Part shown: positions 47,827 through 58,890 of the stretch, in pieces | Numbering within the stretch: the first letter of the stretch is position 1 | Layout: each line of letters starts with the position of its first letter | DNA from: Paracentrotus lividus | Lineage: Eukaryota; Echinodermata; Echinoidea; Camarodonta; Echinidae | Direction: 5' to 3' | DNA: 64,000 nucleotides | Assembly (NCBI GenBank): GCA_940671915.1 | Contig: CALNVZ010003426.1 | Span: 39,423,741 to 39,487,740 of the forward strand | Translations under genes and position numbers: made by a program | The notes under the pieces: generated by a model | The model's database searches: none | What the model saw: only the letters and a program-made list of their open reading frames with translations | What the model was told of the DNA's origin: nothing

Positions 47827-50800
47827 CATAGAAACACACTTCTAATAATTTCAATTTGTAATATGCTGTACAAATTCCATTCAATACTCTCACAACATTT
47901 TACATAATGAACAAAAAAGCATAAAAGGCAAAGATGACAGTCAAACCAGAATTCTCTGTATTCAAATTTTGGTCATGTTTAGTGTCTGATAGAGACGCAC
48001 ATTCCAGACAGTACATTCCAGGCAAATCAAAACGCAGAAGAAAAAAAAAAAACATCCTTAGAAATAACCCAAGATTCTTGTGACCCGACCCCCCCCCCCC
48101 CCCCCCCCCCAGACCTTATACCAGGACAGATTCCTGCCAAAACTGCTAATTAAATTGTGGTCACACACATATAGAAGACTAATTTCACCCAATTTCAAAT
48201 TCTTGTTGAGTCAGCAATACATCAAACCTCTTTACACACATAAAATGTAAATGAGGCTTGACCAATTATTCTATGCATATATACCTGTCCCGAGGTACTG
48301 TATATTAATGGCCAACATGAAAATTGGATTGTTGCTATATCACGTAGATCTTATATTTTCAGATAGTATTACACAAAGTTAAATTCATGGCAACTCCCAA
48401 ATTCGATTCTGTATTGAATACAGCTGAACATTTATTTCAATTTATGAAATTCAAACTTTATGAAATTTATATACTTGGTTCTTTGAGTGAAGTCATAACC
48501 ATAGTACACAACGTCTGTGGTTGCTACAATGTAAGTTGCTCCAGTTATAGTCTTATAGATTTTAAAAAGTCAATTTTTGGGGGTAAAAAGTCGGAAGGGC
48601 ATTAAAAGCATTTTAAAAATCATAAAGTTAAAAATATCAAAATTAATTCCCCTTTGGCTTTTTAAGAGACGAGGTGAATGGAAATACATGTATGTCCAAC
48701 TGAACTGGTTTTTGAAAAGGATTTATATTCGCTTCCAAGGGGCAATAACAAATCACGTTTTACAGGTCCCACAGATAGAACAGTTATCAGAACTGAGGTA
48801 AATAAAACAATATTATTACTATCATTTTAATTCAGCAGTATCATTTGGATGGTGTAGACTATGGACATAATAAACCCATTGATTGCCCGACATACTAGAA
48901 ATGGCTTCTTCTAAAGAACATGAATTTTTTCCTTATTTAAAAAGTAGTGAATATACATACATACAGACATAATATAATTGCAATTAAAAAAGGTAAATAA
49001 ATCCTAAATAAAGAGAAAATGAAAAATGACCACCTTATTAAATTTATTTCTTTTGCTATTGCAATATGAAATGATAAATCTTCAGGAATATGTACATCAG
49101 AATCTTAAACACACGTCTGCATTTCTTGCATTTTAAAATCATTCGACAGACATTGAAATGAGACAACAAAGTGGGATAATTGTCCTTTAAAAAAAACGAG
49201 AGTAAATAAATGAAAACTGGCAGCATATTTCTGTTGTTTTGTTTTATAACTCCACCCTTCTTACATATTTCTTAAACAATTTGTACATAAAGACAAGTAG
49301 AATTACCCACAGGAATAAAAAGAAAAGAATAGCTATATCAGCATGAATCGCAATTCACGAGGTTATTCAAAAGCTTTCACATCACACATCGCTTTTTTTT
49401 TTTGTGGGGAGGGGGCCTGCAAAGGATCACATTGAACATTAAGAGAATCAATAATTCAACATCAATCACTCAAAGCTATAGGAGAGTCCATGATTAATGT
49501 CACAATATATGTTTCTTCTAGCTTTTACATTCTCCATAATCTCCAATTTGCAATGACTCTCAGATATTCTAAATGCAGGTTCATATGCATTTTATCTAAG
49601 TAAGATAATAAAAGTGATCTCTCGATTGTGTTATAATGGACGTGTCCCGTGCAATTTTTTTAATGTTCCAATCACTTTGGAATGGGTGTTATAAAACACT
49701 TCATAAAAGTTCTACAACAATGTTTTGCAAAATATTGCAAGTTAATTCTACATTATCTTTGTTATTGCTATTTACGTCTCAACAAACTACACAAACTCAT
49801 ACAGCGTTTTTCTAACTCGGGAACACAAATGTGCAAAATTTATCTAGGGGTTCAGTGTCTTGTCTCACCAGAGGTGATGGTAAAGTATTTTGCCAAACCT
49901 AGGTTTTGTAAAGACATACATTTCATTTGTGGAAAAGATGCGAGATTGGTTACCATTGATCAGAGCAAGACCCCCTTCTATGAGTTTAACATCCACATCT
50001 ATAGACCAGAATACACAAAGCAGGACCACATTGACATAGGCTACTTCTATAGGGTGCCTGTATGCAATTGGTTTGGTCTAAAAGAATGTGTTGTTGAACT
50101 GTTCATGGTGGATTGAAATTATTTCACTCGGCTAATCAATCATGAAGCAGTCTGGGCTAGATACGAATAGCCAAGTAGGGGTTATAAAGTATAACATTTC
50201 AAGAGAGTCATGTCATATGGAACCCTAAACATGCCTCTCTTCATTCAACATTCTATGGTACAAAATTTCATACAGAATCCTTTAAAATCATGACATACAG
50301 AAAAATCAATCTCGATACACATATTTGGAACATTTACAATCAAAACCCTTGTTAGATAAAGAAAAAAAATCAATAGAAATAAAGCGCATTATATAACACA
50401 TATCCTCTGTCTTATAACAAAGTCAAATAGTCTCAACCTAAATACAACATATACATGTACACGTAAATCCATCACACAAGTTTTTTTTTCTTCAATGTCC
50501 GTTAAGCATCTGGAAGCACGGAAGTGCTAGGTGGAAAAACAACTGGATTTCAAGTCTAGGTGGTTAACTGTTTGCAGTCAATAGTATTTACAATGTACAC
50601 AGACCAACACAAGCACCACTTCTAGTGGCTTCAAACTAGTATACAAAAACAGCTGTTTTCTTCAATATTATTATTATTATTAGTTTAATGTTTCTGCTCT
50701 ATCTAATTCTCCTTCGCATCCCCATCTACCAACTCTCTTATGAATCCTGGCCGGATAAAGACCAATTAATCATGCTTTTATCCTTTGTACAGATCAACTT

Positions 50801-52169
50801 CTTCCGATCCTAAATCTACATCATAATATATATATTTTTTTGCTCACAAAATCACACTGGAAAAATACTTACATCTAACAGATTCATCTCATTTTCCCTT
50901 TATACAAGTCAATTTGCAAACTTTTTTTTCTTTTCATTTTATTTTTTCTAACCTAAGATCTTCATGTCCTCTTTTCTGGAGAGGCAAGAAGTTTATTTCA
51001 GATGAATAAAAATCCAATATCTAAATCTAATAATTGCCAGTTTCCTGCACAAACACACAGAAAATAATCTTCAAATGCTGATTATTTTCAATCACGACAT
51101 ACAAGTATTCATGTTTGTAATAATTGGTGAGTAAAAAAAGGAATCAAAGATTGGCTATTGAATGTAGCCCTAAATGAACAGTGATAATCTTGGCACAATT
51201 TTGTTGTTTGTTTCGTTTTGAATAACCTACATGTGATTCACATGTAAACTCCTTGGAGTTAAGTGAACTAGAAAAGAAGAAGAGTTAATCTTACGAATAT
51301 ATACCTATATGACAAAAATATCAGCTCTGTATAATGCAAAAATTTGGGTAGCATTGCAAATCTGAATTCAATACAAAGCATTTACAATAAAGATTTATCA
51401 ACTGCATTGGGAACAAGACAAGTTGCATCTTGGAAAAATGTACAAAAATATGTTTTCACGGTTATATAGTGAAATCTGTAGTAAAGGATGTAAGTTTGAA
51501 GACTTGTTTAAGTTAACCCCAATTACCCACACGCACAAGATGGAATCGGTTGTATACATTAGTGTATTGGCTGGAACTACATTGTACTACAGTCTAATCT
51601 GCTTGGATGATCACAAGTCTATCATGACTACACTTCTTTACTTCCCTGGAAAGTTTTTTTCCTTGAATCATGTGCTCAATAAACCATCATATAAAGATCA
51701 TTTGTCTACGAGGATCTTTTTTTTCTTTTTTACTTCGTCTCTGTTGAGCAATGCATTCATGACTTTTCTGAAGAATAAAGCTAAAGATGCTTGCTTACTT
51801 CGATTATCACTGGGAGAACAAACCTTGTCTTTCTAGTTCCTCCCGATTCTTTTGATGATCCCTACACAATATGAACTGAATTCCATAGATATGCTGCGTG
51901 TGTTTGCGTATGGTACTTACAAGGAGGACTGTTTATAGAACTTTGTCTAATGCCTCCACGATCACCCACAAAGACTAGTAACACTAAGAAACAAGTTTGT
52001 CCAGTAAAAGATTGGCAGCATTTATACAACTTGTTTGAATTTCAACATTTTCTTGGGGTAAGGAGTCAAGAGATGGAAGGAATAGATGTATGACTTGATG
52101 GACACTGGAGACTGTAACATGACCTTCTTGGGCATACTAAAGACAACTACAGGAAGAGAGAGTGAGACG
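47827..52169. other. Intergenic or 3' flank of the receptor gene, no assigned gene
   Basis: Contains a C run near 48090-48110 and two intronless plus-strand reading frames: 49682-50116 (144 codons, MGVIKHFIKVLQQCFAKYCK...) and 51423-51836 (137 codons, MHLGKMYKNMFSRLYSEICS...). I recognise no domain in either. Both lie antisense to the presumed 3' UTR of the receptor and are probably chance openings; they are recorded but not called as genes. Confidence 0.35.
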
Positions 52170-52545
52170 GGTTCTGAGTTCTCCAAGTTGGGCAGCAATG
52201 ACAGCGATGTAAAGCAAAACAGCCGTCATGTCGCTTTTGAAAAACTCTTTGAAATGGGGTGGGATCTTCTGATCCTTAAGTTCAGACAGACAGTGAGAGA
52301 GATTGTTTCAGAGTTCTTAGGAGATTGGCAGCGATGACAATGATGCAACAGGACATGGTTGTCATTTCATGTCCCATGACTCTAGGAAAAAGGGTGGAAT
52401 CTAATCGATCCTTGACTTTAGATAGATAGAGTTTTTCAGAGTTCTAAGAGCTTGGCAGCGATGACGATGATCCAACAGGACTTGGTTGTCATTTCACGTC
52501 CCAAATCTCTTGGAGAAGGGGTGGGATCTTTTGATCCTTGACTTT
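52170..52545 (-). repeat. Three tandem copies of the receptor terminal-exon end
   Basis: The functional end (about 52430-52545, stop TGA at 52491-52489) is followed in gene direction by two degenerate copies (about 52286-52415 and 52170-52285). Shared words are GATCCTTGACTTT-type and TTGGCAGCGATGACNATGAT. Steps between GATCC anchors (52533, 52407, 52271) are 126 and 136 bp. Each unit spans the last ~55 coding bases plus ~60 bases of 3' UTR. Copies 2 and 3 are non-coding. Confidence 0.8.
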
Positions 52546-53677
52546 GAGTTGGAATAAGAGCTCTGAGTGGCTGTTGTTGAGACTTCGTAGCTCGGTCAGC
52601 TTCATAAGGACCTTGGGTAGGAGAAGGACCTCGTGGGGGCGCCGCAGCTTCAGGTACGAGCGCAGCATGTCCAGGTAGGTCTCCTGCATCTGCTCCACTC
52701 TCTCTCGCTCATTGATTGCTGGACGATCTGGATGTCAAACAAAACACATTTAATTATTCATTTAGTCAATGACAACATAATTAATACAAGATAATTTTGA
52801 ATTATATCATAAATGATATACAGCTCGGGCAAAAATTATTGTTGTCCAGATCATCTATGGAAAAGTGGTATTGAAAAGTCAATTTTTAAAAATATTTTAT
52901 TATAGTATTATAGTGAATAATAATGATTGCTCTTCAAATCCTCTCGTAGTCATATGACAAAAAAAAACAGTTGAAATGATCAGCTGAACATTTTGTGTAC
53001 TCCCACATGCATTTCTGTGTGTAATGCATGGGGCTTTAAGCAGAAAATATGTTAATTTCTTATGATTTTGTTGATTCCATAACCTTGTAGCAAACAACAA
53101 TTAAAAAAAAAACCTTCCTTAATCACTTTAAGATCGTTTCTTTCATAATTCAACCTCATCCCCACAACGGTAATTTTTCTTCAATCCCTTTTGGAATGAA
53201 ACTTTTCAAATAGAGATTAATTATTATCCTTCGACTAACCTGGTGATAATATTGTGATTGCCATGAGGAGAATAAACTCTGCGTAATCCAGGTCCAGCTC
53301 TGACATGCTCTTTGCAAAGTTGTACATAGGATCAACAAGATCACCGATACCGCCCTCTAACAGCTGCTTCCTGGTGTACGGCATCTCATTACCGAACATG
53401 ATGGCGTCGAGCTCTCGGTCGTAGCGAAGCGCTACTCTCAGCATTATCACCTCGATGGCCGATCCCTGGAAGAGGATGGGAAATTGTCATGGTTATTATG
53501 GAGTTGTTTGTGTTGGTATTGGTTTAAAATCACCATAACCATCACCACCATCATCATCATCACAATCCCCATCCTACCTTTTAGAGTAGAATCTGATCTT
53601 CCCTTGTTAGTGTCAAGAACCCTTGTATGTGTTTGCTATACTCTAAACTAACCATCAATATTTCCACTTCCATCCTT

Positions 53678-53744
<67 letters not shown>

Positions 53745-53886
53745 CCACCACCACCACACCACCACCCACCACCACCCAACCATCAATACCGTCCCCTTCC
53801 TACCCTTAAAGAGTAGAATCTGGTCTTCTCTTGTTAGTGTCAAGAACCCTTGTATGTGGTTGCTCTACAATCGTCATCACCATCAC

Positions 53887-53944
<58 letters not shown>

Positions 53945-54645
53945 TTCATCACCACCACCAACATAATCATCATCATCACAATCCCTTTCCTACCTTTAAA
54001 GGGAAAGTTCACCCTGGGTTTTAAATTGGTTTTAAAAAATGCAGAAAAATAAAATAAAAATATGAGTGAAGGTTTGGAGAAAATCGACCAAAAATAACGA
54101 AGTTATGAATATTTAAAGTTTTGATTTTGTGACGTCACATGCGAGCAGTTCTCCTATGTGTTATGTAGTGTAAACTCCATAAAGTGCCATTTTTTCAGAA
54201 GAAAATTAATTATTTCACTTGTGCGGTCGATACATCATCAAACATATGTTCATATACATGCCTCTATTAAATTGACCCATTCCTTTATCACAAACCATGG
54301 GGGAAAAAAAAAAATTTTTTAATGGAATTTACATGCACAACACATGGGAGAGCTGCTCGCACGTGACGTCACAGAATCAAAACTTTAAATATTCATAACT
54401 TCGCATTTTTTGGGTTGATTTTCTTCAAACTTTCATTCATATTTTTTTTTATATTACTGAATTTTTTAAAACCAAGAAAGTTCCAGGGTGAACCTCCCCT
54501 TTAAGAGTAGAATCTGATCTTCTCTTGTTAGTGTCAAGAACCCTTGTACATGTATGTGTTTGCTGTACTCTACAACCATTATCATCATCATCATCATCAC
54601 TCTAAATAATGATCATTCTTAATTGTCATCCTCCTCCTCCTCCTC

Positions 54646-54701
<56 letters not shown>

Positions 54702-55874
54702 GCATCATCATCATCATCATCATCATCATCACCCTAAATAATGATAATTCTTAATTATTCATCATCCTCCTCCTACTCCTCAATCATCATCACCATCACC
54801 AGGATCAGTGACCATATTCTTCTTACCTTGAGAAGTAGAATTTGATCTTCCCTCGTTAATGTCAAGAACCCTGGTATGTGTTTGCTGTACTCTACGATGA
54901 GCTGAATAGTGAGGATGGTGAGCTCTGTGATGTGAGCGAAGCGGAGATGTAGCGCATCGTTGTCCTGGTCGCTCCATCCTCTCCATCTTCATCATTTGAT
55001 GATCTCTTGGGGTTAACGAGACGGGGCATCAACTGAAAGAGAGATAAAAAAAAAAACCAAGTAAATAATCTGTTTTTGAACTTGGGTATGCTACATTGCA
55101 TTACACCAGAAATTTGATTGAAGTTCTAATGAATATATCACTATTATTAATTTAAATCTTAATTTTGTTTCTTCAAATTTAATACGGGCATGGCGGAATG
55201 TAAATGACATAACATAACCCTTTAATAACCAATTCAACTAAATTTGATAACTTAACACTAATGTGGTATCATGAGAAAGAAATTGTATTATCTTACATGA
55301 AGGTGGGGCTAGGCCGACACAACCTTTGCATTTCAAAGGGGCAATTACAAGGCACTTCTCTTGGTCCCAGTTTCAAACAAGTGCACATGAATATACATGT
55401 ATATGTTCAGTCTAACAAGACTACATTAAAACAAGGAAATTGACTTGGTTCTGGGCACCTCATTGTAAGGGGAGTGGACTGTATCCTGCTTCATTTGAAG
55501 GAAAAAAGAAGAAAACTCGCAGGAAGTACTGTAAAACAAGAAACATTAGCGAAATGAAACTTGCAAATTTAAGCTGTCAGCATTTTTCGAGGCATGACAT
55601 TTTTGCGAATTGTCAATTAATTTGTACCAAGTACAGAATATAATGGGTATTCAATGCATGGTGTACTAGAAGTTAAGTAGGTCAAGATATAAACTTCTGC
55701 AGGCATTTTACTTTCGCTAATTTTGCGTGGAGGCAAGACTTGTGAAAGTAAAATGCCCGCAAAAAATTCTGGTATTAAAGTATAATCACTTACCCCTGGC
55801 AATGGAGTTGTTGGATCGTAGATATCTGAAGCCTGCACTGATTTAGACCCATTGCCTTGTTGATCTTTCCATGG
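52489..55874 (-). CDS. NR1H4: Receptor ligand-binding-domain exons
   Basis: Exon 55874-55794 (27 codons, [20 protein letters not shown]...) is a linker. Exon 55032-54827 encodes helix 3 ([20 protein letters not shown], then [19 protein letters not shown], the NR signature). Exon 53465-53240 gives [19 protein letters not shown] and [20 protein letters not shown]. Exon 52727-52489 gives [20 protein letters not shown] to [13 protein letters not shown]-stop, with the AF-2 glutamate. The Arg in IMLRVAL aligns by position with the arginine of human FXR near the bile-acid carboxylate, which is an inference from motif alignment only. Confidence 0.88.
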
Positions 55875-58800
55875 CTACAGGTAATGAGGAAGAGAAAAAC
55901 AGTTTTGATAGTCTGTAAATATACATCATATCAACTTGTATATTGTGAAATAAAATTAAAAATATTAAAGGAAAATGTAACCTTTTGATTTTTTGTTGCT
56001 GTTGTTGACATGTATAAGATCTTAAAGAACAATAATGGATCGTACTCTCCATAGCAATGATTGTAAAGATATTTAGGAGGATGTTCTGTCTTGGAGAATT
56101 ATCATTCTGGGACCACTTTATGGCAACTATAAAAAGTCTGTAATTTCAAACATAGGATAATTCCATATGGGTGCCTATTAATGCATGGCAGCCAGGAATT
56201 GAATCCTGTGAATGGGGTAATAATGTTCTGTAAAGCACTGTGAGCAGCTTAACTGGAAAAGTGCTGTACAAATAACCAGATATTATTATGATTATTATTA
56301 TGACATGTCTTATCAAGGACTAAAATTGAAAATTGAAAGGTTCCACTTGTTACAGTCTCTACCCCACTCTAAGTATCAGGACAACTGACAACCCCAGGAC
56401 ATCTACCCCACCAAAAATTATAGGTAGGGTAAGGGTAGCTCAGTACCAAGGGGTAGTTGTCTAAGGGGCACATGTAGCTGTCCTGGAAGTATCCAAAATA
56501 CTTCTTCCCAGAGTTTATATGTAAGGTGTGGGATGCTTTTGATAAGGACAATCTCACTCCAACCCCACCTCCCTATAACCTCCCTCTGTTCATTTGTGAC
56601 AAGACAAATACTTTCTAAAGGGACAGCTCCACCAAAAACTTGCCGGCATCCCTAAAACACCCCCTTACCGTGACCCTCTTGAGACCCTCTGGACCAGGAA
56701 TTTCCAGTTCTTTGTGAATGCTGACAAGATTCTTTATAACCTCCCTCTGTTCATCGGTGAGAAGAGAAATACTTCTTACAGGGATAACCCCACCCCAACC
56801 TCGCCCAAACCACACCCCATCTCCTAAAACAACCCCTTACCGTGACTCTCTTGAGATCCTCTGGACCAGGAATTTCCAGTTCTTTGTGAATGCTGACAAG
56901 ATTCTCTATAACCTCCCTCTGTTCATCGGTGAGAAGAAAAATACTTCCTACAGGGATAACCCCACCCCAACCTCGCCCAAACCACGGCCCATCTCCTAAA
57001 ACACCCCCTTACCGTGACTCTCTTGAGATCCTCTGGACCAGGAATTTCCAGCTCTTTGTGAATGCTGACAAGATTCTCTATAACCTCCCTCTGTTCATCT
57101 GTGAGTAGAGGAATGCTTTCTTCTTCACTCTGTTGTGGACTCTGATCACTCTGTTGTTGTTTCTTCATCATCTTTCTCTGCCTTTTTGATTTACATTGCT
57201 CCTCTGTTAACAAACCTGTATGAAACATGAAGGAGAACCAATATTGATTCATGAACATCGATCAGTTGAGGTGCAGAGGCCAACATTGCCATGAGGTTGT
57301 CAAGGTGCAATACTTCTTGTTGTGCTTTTTGTTAGAAATTTAACAATACAAACAATAAAATAAAGACATTTCTTTCATATTTGCTCACATTTGGGTTTGT
57401 AAGTAGCTTTTTATCTGAAAGTACAGGAAATTCAAAATTGGCCCATATTAGTCTATCACTACTGTGACAACGTGTCTTTCAAGCTCAAAGAGCTTTTTCA
57501 TCAAACCTTTTATATTGTACTGCTTATCTCTCTTAATTTTTCTACCTTAGAATCAAATTTATTTTAATGCGATCCTCAGTTCACAAAAAATATAACACAT
57601 GGGAAAATGTGTATAATTGCAAAGCTGTCAAAGGTATCTTAATGCATACTTACATTCTGCTAACATGCCAACTTCTCTGCATTTTCTTAGTCTGCATTCT
57701 TGGCATTTTCTCCTCATGTACATGTCCATTTCGCAGTTACCTCCCCTTGTGCATTTATACTGTGCATTCTTTGTTATACTCCGTCTGAAGAAACCTACAA
57801 AGAGAAGGACAAAAAAGAGTCATCAGTTACAGATGCACAAAGAAGAAGAATGACATGAATGTCGATACCGGCTGTCCCACCATGTAAATCCCTGACAGTT
57901 GCTCAATATTAAAACAGCAGCAATGTAGAGGATTCACCTTATAAATAAATTTTATTTCCACAGAATAAACCAATAAAAAGGACTTAAACATTTTTGTTTA
58001 GAAGAAACATTTGGTGATGGCACCCAACTAAAAATGTTGTTTGATACAATGTATAGTCAGGAAAAAATGGCATTTAGATCACAGGTTATTGGGGGGGGGG
58101 GGGGTTCGATTTGTGTCCATGTGCCACCTCAAAGATATTGAGGTGAAGAATGGAAGCTTTGACAAATATATAATGGTGGCCACTTCACGTGTGACGCCCA
58201 ATGATCTCATCATTGTATACACCATCATACCGGTAAGCTGAGACGAGGTGTTTCAAGTTCTTGATTCAGCCTGTCGATTTATAAGAGGCTTTGAGCATCA
58301 TGCGTGAAGAAGACACGATTATCATTGTAATTATTGGTCAAAACCTTCCATTCTTTCCCTCTCAAACTTGTTAAGGCGGCATGTCGATACAATTTGAAAA
58401 CTCCCTATAGACCTTATGCATTGACACCATCTTAGAGGCTGAGGCCATTGCCTGGCACGCACATCTCTGACAACTTTGTTTACGCGTATCCTTATATCCT
58501 CTGAGGGAGGGCGCTATGAGATTATGACGTCATATGCATAAGGTCTACTATAAAGACCTGAAGAAATCTCACCTTTACAACCCTCACAGCTGAGGGCATT
58601 ATAATGGAACCCTGACGCCCTATCTCCACACACCAAACACAACTCCAGGTCCATCCTGGGTGCTGGACCTTTCCTTTTCTTGACACCAGAGGGCCCGATG
58701 CTCCCCTCCGATGATATTGACTGTGGTGACGACTGTTCTTTCATAGAGAGGGAGGGTATTGTGGATGATGTGGAGGAGGGGGAGACTAGGGAAGGGGACT

Positions 58801-58890
58801 GGCTGTAAGGACGGCCCGTGGACTGGGGCAGCATCTCGTAGCCGGTGTCGGGCGGCTCCGACTTGATCTGGAGCGACTGCGTAGCTGGAT
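52489..58890 (-). CDS. NR1H4: FXR-like nuclear receptor (NR1H subfamily), first exon not identified
   Basis: Ligand-gated transcription factor; vertebrate FXR binds bile acids and acts as an RXR heterodimer. Exons in gene order: 58890-58573, 57794-57654, 57215-57013, 55874-55794, 55032-54827, 53465-53240, 52727-52489. Phases agree and total about 471 residues (vertebrate FXR is about 470-485). The first listed exon begins mid-codon, so a short 5' exon is missing. Order: S/P-rich AF-1; DNA-binding domain with C85, C88, C102, C105 and C121, C127, C137, C140 (numbered from this exon); P-box EGCKG; hinge [14 protein letters not shown]; ligand domain; helix 12 [64 protein letters not shown] and the hinge resemble FXR more than LXR; orthology to vertebrate FXR versus a lineage-specific NR1H needs a tree. 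Exon 55032-54827 carries an apparent one-base loss. Three exon ends are locally multiplied. Confidence 0.88.
53577..54900 (-). repeat. Four copies of the receptor helix-3 exon end, interleaved with (ATC)n arrays
   Basis: The functional exon end is at 54827-54900. Copies of its last ~65 coding bases plus donor occur near 54503-54570, 53799-53870 and 53577-53645. Each has the plus-strand phrase GTCAAGAACCCTTGTATGTG (54503 copy slightly expanded) and most keep a GTAGG/GTAAG donor. Translated, copy 1 reads [20 protein letters not shown], then stop. Between copies lie ATC arrays at about 53684-53745, 53880-53942 and 54647-54730. The 54503 copy is split by a MITE. Confidence 0.88.
54000..54500. mobile_element. 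501-bp palindromic MITE with TTAA target duplication
   Basis: TTAA flanks at 53996-53999 and 54501-54504. Ends GGGAAAGTTCACCCTGG and (complement) GGGGAGGTTCACCCTGGAA; the arms pair almost throughout, including TGACGTCACATGCGAGCAG against CTGCTCGCACGTGACGTCA. TTAA duplication suggests piggyBac- or Kolobok-type mobilisation. Removing the element restores CCTTTAAGAGTAGAATCTG, as seen in sister exon-end copies. Non-coding. Confidence 0.88.
56160..56300 (+). mobile_element. SINE-like fragment related to 28020-28285
   Basis: Shares the series ATGGCAGCCAGGAATTGAAT, GTGAATGGGGTAATAAT and TGTAAAGCACTGTGAGCAGC, and ends in an ATTATT-type tail after AAGTGCTGTACAAATAA. Only the 3' half is present. It lies in a receptor intron. 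Confidence 0.55.
56550..57112 (-). repeat. Four tandem copies of the receptor hinge-exon end, 172-bp period
   Basis: The functional copy is the end of exon 57215-57013. Two further copies have donors at 56841 and 56669, giving exact 172-bp steps, and a truncated fourth lies at about 56550-56640. Each full copy encodes [20 protein letters not shown] then [12 protein letters not shown] followed by GTAAGG; the 56841 copy is identical in protein, while the 56669 copy has E-to-K and D-to-G changes. The unit is ~100 bp of exon plus ~72 bp of intron. Confidence 0.92.
57654..58890 (-). CDS. NR1H4: Receptor AF-1 and DNA-binding-domain exons
   Basis: Exon 58890-58573 encodes the N-terminal activation region: LQIKSEPPD has a psi-K-x-E sumoylation-type motif, and the rest is S/P/T-rich up to [14 protein letters not shown]. 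It then gives the first zinc finger, ending K-G across a phase-1 GTGAGA donor. Exon 57794-57654 encodes the second finger and its C-terminal extension ([16 protein letters not shown]), ending GAAT/GT so that the split codon restores Cys of AECLLTEEQC. All eight zinc ligands are present with canonical spacing. Confidence 0.92.
58408..58547. mobile_element. 140-bp MITE beside the receptor DNA-binding exon
   Basis: Perfect 14-bp inverted ends TAGACCTTATGCAT with an interior containing a TGACGTCA-like word (ATTATGACGTCATATG). The right border is about 25 bp from the donor at 58573 of the first DNA-binding exon, in the intron. Confidence 0.78.

Noticed and set aside
52086-52337. 83-codon plus-strand frame near the receptor stop
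   Set aside because: Its sequence consists of the degenerate antisense copies of the receptor terminal-exon end.
53581-54012. Poly-methionine and poly-isoleucine frames
   Set aside because: Translations of ATC/GAT microsatellite arrays, not proteins.
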